The position numbers were made by a program, and so were the translations under genes. From NCBI RefSeq assembly GCF_026745355.1, contig NC_079205.1:39128056-39192055 (forward strand): a stretch of 64,000 nucleotides of DNA, written 5' to 3'. Below, piece after piece: positions 57,160 to 64,000 of the stretch. Below the pieces are notes generated by a model. The model worked only from the letters and a program-made list of their open reading frames with translations. It was not told the DNA's origin and ran no database searches. This stretch comes from Beta vulgaris subsp. vulgaris. Its lineage: Eukaryota > Streptophyta > Magnoliopsida > Caryophyllales > Amaranthaceae. Within the stretch, counting starts at the first letter, position 1. Each line of letters starts with the position of its first letter.

Positions 57160-57744
57160 ATGAGAGAGAAAGAGTTAGTGAGAGATGCTCTGCAGAAAAC
57201 GCCCCCCATCCCTCAATCCCTAAACCTAGCTTCTCGCCCCAAAAAAAAAATCCCCAAATATTCGAGACTCTTCAATTCGCAAATCATAGAATACAAATCT
57301 TTTGCAATTATACCATGGATTTACGTTTTCATCATTAGTCTGAGTTTGATTTCGCTATTTCAGTTGGTTTCCCCAATTTTTAGGGTTTCTTCGCATCATT
57401 GTTATCTTTTGCGAATCGATCCGTCAGTTGGTAGTTTGCCCCATTTCTTTCTAAAAGCTCCTCATTTTTCAGTAAAGAGTTGTTGGAAGGCGGAAAATTT
57501 GGCTAAAGTTTCCCAGAAATCTTTCAATTGGAGGAAGGGATTTTATTTGCTGCAGTTCAAGTACAAGCGAGAGCGATGGTTCGTTGGGGTTTCCTGTAGA
57601 GCATTAAATGCGAGTGCTAGATTTTTAGGGTTGCGTGATTTCGCTAATTGGTGTGGCGTGTTTAATTATGGTGATTTGCGGCTGAGTTGCAGGTTTATAG
57701 GTGATAATTGTGAATTGTTAGCCCCCCCTTACTTTGGTGAGTAG
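57160..57744 (+). CDS. Leader ORF of the LINE (194 codons), unknown function
   Basis: An uninterrupted frame in the 5' leader starting MREKELVRDALQKTPPIPQS. It has a hydrophobic stretch (about 47-73, IIPWIYVFIISLSLISLFQL) and a C-terminal part with a protein-like mixture of residues (WFVGVSCRALNASARFLGLR, then DFANWCGVFNYGDLRLSCRF). It ends 189 bp before ORF1. It could be a coincidental open stretch, a leader ORF like the ORF0 described in primate L1, or a captured host piece. No known domain is seen. Unlike ORF1 and ORF2 it has no stop or frameshift. Confidence 0.35.
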   Translation: MREKELVRDALQKTPPIPQSLNLASRPKKKIPKYSRLFNSQIIEYKSFAIIPWIYVFIISLSLISLFQLVSPIFRVSSHHCYLLRIDPSVGSLPHFFLKAPHFSVKSCWKAENLAKVSQKSFNWRKGFYLLQFKYKRERWFVGVSCRALNASARFLGLRDFANWCGVFNYGDLRLSCRFIGDNCELLAPPYFGE

Positions 57745-57933
57745 GCTTATTCATTCCTCTGCTGCATTAATTGTGATGGAAAAGTTCAGTGATGAAGTCT
57801 CAATGCTCAGACCAGGTAATTTTTTCCCTCTCTATAAAAGGGAGGCTCAGGTAATTTATTGTAGTACATTCCCTCTTTTTATTCTGCTTATGTGTTTGAG
57901 GTTTCTGATTTCGTAAGTTTGGTAGTCATTAAG

Positions 57934-59505
57934 ATGGATTCTTCTCCCAATTTTAAGGAAGCATTAATAGTAAATCCTCATCCTAGTTCTGGGGATGGTG
58001 CTAGTTCATCATCCACTTTTGTGCTTCCCTCTGTTCCAGTCAGTTCTGAGTGTCCCCCCTCCTTATTTATTACTTCTTCGTAGCTTGAGAATGATGTTGG
58101 TTTAGGGTCTGCTGACCCTCCTTATGGTCCTTGTTTTCCTGAGACTATCATTCTTGATAGCCTTCCTCAGGTGAAGCAAGATATTTCTGAGCTTTCTAAG
58201 ATGTGTTTGATTGGTAAAATGCTCTCTGTCCCTCTGGATATTCGCACAATTACAGCCAAAACTAAGGCTGACTGGAAGTTCATTAAAGGTGAGGTAGACT
58301 ATTTGGATATGGGGAATCATTGGATTCTATTTCGTTTTGCTAATCCTCAAGACTTGTCTTTAGTGTGGTCTGAACGGCCATGGCACGTTCAGGGATATTT
58401 GCTTGTGTTGTATCCATGGAAACCAGCCTTTGATCCCTATTTGGAAGAGGTCAAATGGGTGGATTTGTGGGTTAGGATTCCTCGTCTTCCTGCTGAGCTA
58501 ATGAATTTTGATTCTATTGCTAATTTATTGAGTGCGAATGATATAGGTGCTCTTATCAAGCTTGATCAACGTTCCTTACTTAGGAACAAGATTAGGTTTG
58601 CTAGGGCTTGTATTCGTGTTAAAATTCAAGCTCCACTATTGGAATTTGCTGAGGTTAGTCGTGAAGGTTCTCTTGTTAATGGTTACATTGTCTGGTATGA
58701 GGATTTCTCTGTTGGTTGTTCATTTTGTGGTGAATCTTTGCATGTCATTGAAGCTTGTCCCCTTCTTACCTCTCCTAAGAAGGAGGTCACTGTTCAGCTA
58801 ATAAAAAGTCCCAAACAAAAAACGTTATATAATGCTCTTGCGAAAGCCGTTGGTCAAGAAAACCATGCTTCCACAGCCGAGCAGGCTAATGTGGTGCATG
58901 TGCAATCTAAACACATTGCTAGAAATAAGCCTCAATCTCTTCCTTTAAAGAAAAGGCCATTGAAGTATGCTGGGTTGTCTGTTAAAATTCCTTCTAAAGG
59001 GATTTTTATTTCTGATGTTGAGCAGTTGCCTGATAAAGTTTTTGCTATTCATGCTCCCAAGAATGTCTCTATTGCTGGAAAAGGTAAAGGTAAAGTTCTT
59101 TTTGCTGCTGGCCCAGGCCCTGATGATACCTCTGATGATGAGGCTTTGGTCCTTATTCCCCCTATTTCTCCACCTGGCATTGAGCTTGGGTCTGAGAAGA
59201 TAGTAGAAGCTGGTGAGCAGTTCCCCCCGGTGGCTCACCCTGCCCCCACTCGTGTGTATGTCTCTTCTGCTCTTATTGATGCTAGTAAGTACATTCCCTT
59301 ATCCTCTGCTGATGGCTCTCCTCTGAGTGAGGATTTTGGTAATGCTTTTGATATGTCTGCTCCCCTGCTGGAGCATCAACTGGGTGAGGGATTTGAGGAT
59401 TTATCTCTTGGTGCGGAAAATTCTCAGACTAGCTCTGCCAAGCGTGGTATGGATGATGGGGTGGATGATGATGTGTCCTCCGCCCTGAAGAGGAAAAGGG
59501 TTTAA
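57934..59505 (+). pseudogene. LINE ORF1 (DUF4283 and zinc knuckle), one in-frame stop
   Basis: The start is MDSSPNFKEALIV at 57934. A TAG at 58081-58083 interrupts the frame, and the same frame then continues to 59505. From about 58160 it matches the DUF4283 domain of plant LINE ORF1 proteins (MLSVPLDIRTI, ADWKFIKGEVDYLDMGNHWI, LVWSERPWHVQGYLLVLYPW, VDLWVRIPRLPAELMN). A CX2CX4HX4C zinc knuckle lies at 58717-58758 (CSFCGESLHVIEAC). The C-terminal third is low-complexity, acidic then basic (SSALKRKRV). The protein would bind LINE RNA in the ribonucleoprotein. Translation from the internal Met at 58171 would skip the stop but lose the N-terminus. Confidence 0.85.
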
Positions 59506-59597
59506 GATATGTGTTTTCTATGGAAGAATGCTCTTTTTGTATCTTGTAGCTTTTATCAGTCAATGTCTAGTAGGATCTTTTTTGCTAAATTTGAATA

Positions 59598-62500
59598 ATG
59601 TCGATCGGGTTTTGGAATATCAGAGGGGTTGGTAGAAAAAATGTAATATCAGAATGTAATGATTTTTGTAAAAGCAACAAGATTAAAATCTTGATGCTTT
59701 GTGAAGTTAAGGTCCAAGCCCCTCCCTCCCCAGCTTGCGTGCGCAAGTGCGGGTTTGATCATGCTGATTATGTCCCTCCCTTGGGATTTTCAGGTGGTTT
59801 ATGGGTTTTTTGACGAGAGTGTAATATAAATCGTTTCAATCTTGCTGTAATATATAAATCTTCGCGTTTTATGGTATGTTATATTAATTATCTTAGAATT
59901 AACGTGCCTTTTTTAGTTGTCTTTATTTATGCACCAGCTCAACAAAGCCACAAAGCTCAATTTTGGGAGGAACTTTCTTCCTATCTAAATTTGCAGACAT
60001 TGCCTTTTATTGTTTTAGGTGATTTTATTGAATTGAGTAATGCTCATGATAAGCAAGGGGGTGTGGCCTATGTTTCTTCAAGAAGTGATATGATGAATAA
60101 TTTTTTATCCAAAACTGCCACATCTGAGATTCCTTTTTCGGGCCCTCCGTTTACGTGGCGGAAAAAAGTGTCGGGTCCTAACAATGTTTTTGAAAGACTT
60201 GATAAGGGTGTAGCTAGTGTTGATTGGCTCTCATGTTTTCCGGCTGCACGTGTAAATCACCATATATTTACTTCATCAGATCATTGTATGTTATCGTTGG
60301 ATTTTTTACCTTTGACTTCGGTTAAAGTTCCTCCATTCAAGTTCGAAAAAATGTGGTGTCTTCGTAAGGACTATGACACATTAGTTAAAAAAACGTGGTG
60401 TCAACAGTTTAATGGTTCCCGAATGTTTTGTTTAGTTCAGAAATGTAAATTGTTAAAGAAAAAATCGAAAGAGTGGAACCAAAAATCCTTTGGTAACATT
60501 TTCCGTCAATTGCGTGTAGTTGATAAGAAGCTGCAGTATGTTCAAGATTTACTCCTAACTCGTGAAGATGATTGTACATTATTGCAACAGCAACAACGTT
60601 TTTTGCTAAAACGCGAAAAGTTGTTTCAGTTTAATGCTGCTTATTGGCAACAACGTAGCAAAATTAACTATAAACTTAAAGGGGATACTAACTCAAAATT
60701 TTTTCATGCACATGCCTCTATTCGTAGGAATCGAAATCTAATTAAGAAACTGGATTCATGTGGTGGGACCCGTATTACTAACCCCACTTTGATCCTTGAA
60801 GAATTAACGTCGGAGTTTGGAAAACGTTTTACGCAAAATTCTGATACTACGTTCAATGTTGATGTCGATTTTGAACTTCTTGATGCAGTCATTTCGGATG
60901 ATGATAATAGGTTATTGTGTGCTCCCGTCCTTGGGGACGAAATTAAAGTGGCGGTTTTTGATCTGGCTCCGGATAAATCTCCGGGTCCGGATGGTTTTCC
61001 CCCTTTTTTTTTCCAAAAGTATTGGACCCTAGTTGGCAATTCTGTTATTCGTGCTGTGCAAGCTTTTTTCCACTCAGGCAAGCTTCTTAAGGAAATAAAT
61101 CATACTTTTATTGCGCTGATCCCTAAAATTGATAACCCCTCCACAACTAATCACTTCAGGCCCATTAGTCTTTGTTCGACAATTCATAAAGTTATCTCCA
61201 AAGTTATTACTAATAGGTTGAAGGTAGTCTTGGGCCGCATTATTCACCCTTTGCAAGGGGCGTTTGTGCCGGAACGATTAATTCAAGATAACATTTTGAT
61301 AGCTCATGAAGTGTTTCATTCCTTCAAGCGTAAGTCAGGGGTGGGGGGTTGGATAGCTATTAAACTGGATATGGAGAAGGCTTATGATCGATTAGAATGG
61401 AAGTATGTGCTAGTAACTTTGGAAAAGCTATGCTTTGCCCCTCAGTGGATTTCTTGGATTAAGAGTTGCATTGAGTCAGTTTCTTTCTCCATTTTGACGA
61501 ATGGTATCCCTGGAGAGAGATTCTTGCCTTCTAGGGGGATTAGGCAAGGTGACCCATTATCGCCGTACCTGTTTATTTTATGTGCTGAACTCCTTGCTAG
61601 ACAAATGGCGGCAGCTAGTAGCCAGGCGGATAAATTGATTGGAGTCTCGGTTGGTAGATCGGGAATTCGCATTCCGTTTCTTACCTTTGTTGATGATACC
61701 ATGTTGTTTGCTTCGACCACTGATCAGAGCTGCCTTCGAATTAAAGAAATCTTGGATAAGTACTGTGTGATGTCTGGTCAGATGGTTAATTTTGCTAAAT
61801 CTGCTTTCCAAGTCTCCTCTAATGTATCTGAGGATGCTAAGAAAATTTTTGCAAACATCTTGCAAATGGAGGAGTCACAGGATCTTGGAAGCTATCTGGG
61901 GTGTCCTATAATCCAGGATAGGGTGACTAAAGACACTTTTTCCTCAGTTGTCAGCAGGGCTAACTCTCAACTTTCTAAATGGAAGGCTAATTCGCTTTCC
62001 CAAGCTGGTAGGTCGGTCCTGATTCAGGCTAATTTAGCCACTAAAGCTAATTTCCAAATGCAGAGTTTTTTACTTCCTAACTCTACGTTGTCTAGTTTGG
62101 ACAAGATCTATAGAAATTTCTTTTGGAATAAAGAGGCAGCAAACAAATCGCCCAATTTGATTGGGTTGGATAGAGTTTGTCGTCCTAAAGACTATGGAGG
62201 GATTGGCTTCCGTAAAGCTGAGACTAATAATGTGGCCTTACAAATGAAGCTGTTGTGGAAAATTGTTAAGAACAACAATAGTATGTGGGTCAAGCTGGTC
62301 AAAAATAAGTATTTTAAAAATAAATCTATTTTCGATCATAAACCTTCTGTTGTTGCATCTTGGCAATGGAGGCAGTTGATGACGTTTTGGGAGACGTTTG
62401 AGAAAGGTCTTCGGTGGCAGTTGGGGGCTGGCTCTCACATTAGCTTTTGGCATGACAACTGGGTTTTTTTGTTTGCACTGAAAACTATTGTTCATCGTTC

Positions 62501-63744
62501 TCATTATCCCTCTAATTTTAAAGTTTGTGCCTGTTTGTTGCCAAATCGTCAATGGAATTTGCTTTTGTTACAGGATCTGGTTCCTGCAGATGTTGTGAAA
62601 GCTATTTGTTCTCTTTTTATTCCGAGGTCAGATCAGCCAGATAAATTAATTTGGGGCCTGTCACCGGATGGTGAGGATTCGGTTAAGTCTGGTGCTTTGC
62701 TTGCTCAGGGGCTTCTTCCTTCTCCACCAGAGTCAGTAGATTTCCGTTGGATTTGGGTTCTAGATGTGGCCCCTAAAATTAAAAATTTTATGTGGAAGGC
62801 CTGCAATGATGGTCTTCCTACGAAGGATAGGCTTGAAAAAAGTCATGTTTTCCTTCCCCAGCAGTGTGTTCTTTGTACGAGTCAGTATGAATCTGCCACT
62901 CACTTGTTTTTTTTATGTCCTTTCACTATTGATGTTTTCCTTAATCTGCATGCCTCAATGGGTTGGCCGTGTCTCCCTGGCTTGGGAAATGGTTTGTCGT
63001 CTAGTTCTTTTATGGAGAATCTTGCTGCGCTTAACAGTTGTTCTTCAAGAAAGGAGGTGGCCATGTTTGCCACTGCCTGGTGGTTTATCTGGTTTTTTCG
63101 CAATAAGACTATCTTCAATGAGGAGAGTGTTTCCTCGCGAAGAGCCAGTTTTGCTATTGCTGAGTTTGTTTCTGCTGGCTGTAAGTCCAAGCACAAGGCG
63201 AGTGTGGGGGGGGGGGGTTTGGGGTGGTCCTCGGGGGCCCGGGTTGCTGCTGGTCCCCTCCGCCTAATGGTGTGTTTAAGCTCAATTTTGATGGCTCTAA
63301 GCTTAGTTCTGGTCAGGCCTCTTTGGGTTTTGTGATCCGTGATTCTATGGGTGAAGTAATTTGGCTGGTTCTAATTCGTTAGGGCCTTGCACTTCCATCC
63401 TTCAAGCGGAAGCTTGGGGGTTGCTTGAAGCCGTTCAGGGTGCCCATTCCTTAAATCTTTCCAATGTCGTGATTGAGGCAGATAACCTTGCAGTCGTTAA
63501 TGCGGTTAATAAGATTGGGCATACTCCTTGGGTAATTGACAATATTATTTGTGATGTAGGTTTGGATCTCTTGAAGTTCAATTCGGTGTCAGTGCAGCAT
63601 TGTTTTCGCGAGGCTAATCGAGCGGCAGATTTCATGGCTCATCGGGGTCATGCGGTTTCCTCTTTGTGTTTTAGTTTCCCTCCTTATGATATGGATTTTT
63701 CTCTCCTCATCCGTAAGGATGTTTTAGGTTGGCCTTCGGATTAG
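59598..63744 (+). pseudogene. LINE ORF2: endonuclease, reverse transcriptase, zinc region, RNase H
   Basis: The N-terminal AP-type endonuclease starts MSIGFWNIRGVGRKNVI and includes VVFIYAPA, VLGDFIE (LGDFN in most relatives) and SSDHCML. A TGA at 59811-59813 interrupts it in frame. Reverse transcriptase follows with DKSPGPDGFPPFFF, FRPISLCSTIHKVISKVI, KLDMEKAYDRLEW and GIRQGDPLSPYLFIL, and FVDD at 61686-61697 (FADD in most plant L1). The zinc-binding region zf-RVT is at about 62800-62940 (CVLCTSQYESATHLFFLCPF). RNase H sits at 63257-63720 (FNFDGS-like start, EADNLAVVNAV, FREANRAADFMAHRG). Reaching RNase H requires two frame changes: one at the 12-G run near 63207 and one near 63350. The long central block 59871-63206 is intact. 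Confidence 0.9.
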
Positions 63745-63812
63745 AGGTTTTGCCTAAGTTTTTCTTCTCTTTATATCAAAAAAAAAAAAAAAAAATTAAT
63801 AAAAAATTAATT

Positions 63813-64000
63813 TAATAACAATTGATATATTATGAAAGAGAGGCAAGTGAGTTTCGTATAAGTACTTGAATTGATCAAAAATCTTACATAAATTAACAAG
63901 CAAATCTTTATTATATAAGCCAAGGGAGGAGGTGTGGTGTCCTCATTTGAAATGACTAGAATACCTTCTAATAAATTAAAATATGTTTTTATATTAAATT
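63813..64000. other. AT-rich sequence after the LINE
   Basis: The flank downstream of the LINE target duplication. No feature is seen. Confidence 0.5.

Larger units (their letters stand above)
57153..63795 (+). mobile_element. Near-complete L1-type LINE retrotransposon (about 6.6 kb)
   Basis: Flanked by ATTAATAAAAAATTAAT at 57136-57152 and 63796-63812, a perfect 17-bp target duplication. It ends in an A tract at about 63779-63795. Inside, in order, are an ORF-bearing leader, an ORF1 nucleic-acid-binding protein and ORF2 with endonuclease, reverse transcriptase, zinc region and RNase H. Few disabling changes (one stop in ORF1; one stop and two frameshifts in ORF2) together with an unmutated target duplication suggest a recent insertion. 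Confidence 0.95.

Noticed and set aside
60704..61081. Minus-strand ORFs inside LINE ORF2
   Set aside because: Shadows of the conserved reverse transcriptase frame.

Overview
This is plant nuclear DNA, almost certainly from a eudicot. It is AT-rich and intron-bearing. It holds a pentatricopeptide-repeat gene and a DPH1 gene surrounded by plant-type CACTA, hAT, Mutator-like, Ty1/copia, Ty3/gypsy, LINE and SINE sequences. I cannot fix the species from sequence alone. Only three stretches look like ordinary host genes: a small secreted/membrane protein of unknown function (13681-14295, +), a single-exon mitochondrial-type PPR protein (19896-21578, -) and DPH1 of the diphthamide pathway (53385-54782, +). 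Nearly everything else is transposable-element sequence, much of it nested.

Layout. 1-10825 is the 3' part of a CACTA element. It has a frameshifted TNP2 transposase remnant, then a seven-exon TnpA-like gene whose first exon carries a 69-bp tandem array, and a clear CACTA terminus at 10811-10825. 11250-13190 is a cluster of small elements: a CACTA-like fragment, a SINE split by a hAT element, and a second SINE. 13681-21578 holds two host genes separated by about 5.6 kb of non-coding DNA. 21567-25790 is a 4.2-kb non-autonomous hAT element with a perfect 8-bp target duplication, inserted at the start codon of the PPR gene. 26027-28480 has a foldback element and a dead copia element. 28480-45215 is a minus-strand gypsy complex (gag, protease, RT, RNase H and integrase remnants). 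It is itself invaded by a 1.55-kb CACTA element, a 662-bp poly(A) retroposon and a hAT-split SINE. 45446-52865 is a Mutator-like element with long terminal inverted repeats. It carries a decayed MURA transposase and a decayed plant mobile domain (MAIN-like) gene, and another CACTA element (51194-52489) is inserted in it. After DPH1 and about 2.3 kb of non-coding DNA, 57153-63795 is a near-complete L1 LINE with a perfect 17-bp target duplication.

Main points for a second look: hAT elements sit inside both copies of one SINE family; a hAT terminus supplies the first residues of the longest PPR reading frame; several DNA-element families independently carry subterminal arrays of short palindromes; the LINE leader holds an intact 194-codon ORF; the CACTA TnpA-like exon has a pair of mutually compensating frameshifts inside its repeat array; and the two gypsy LTR-like flanks do not match each other. 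I found no convincing evidence of a wholly new biological system. The unusual signals are architectural ones in mobile elements. All boundaries were read by eye, so splice sites and degenerate edges are approximate.
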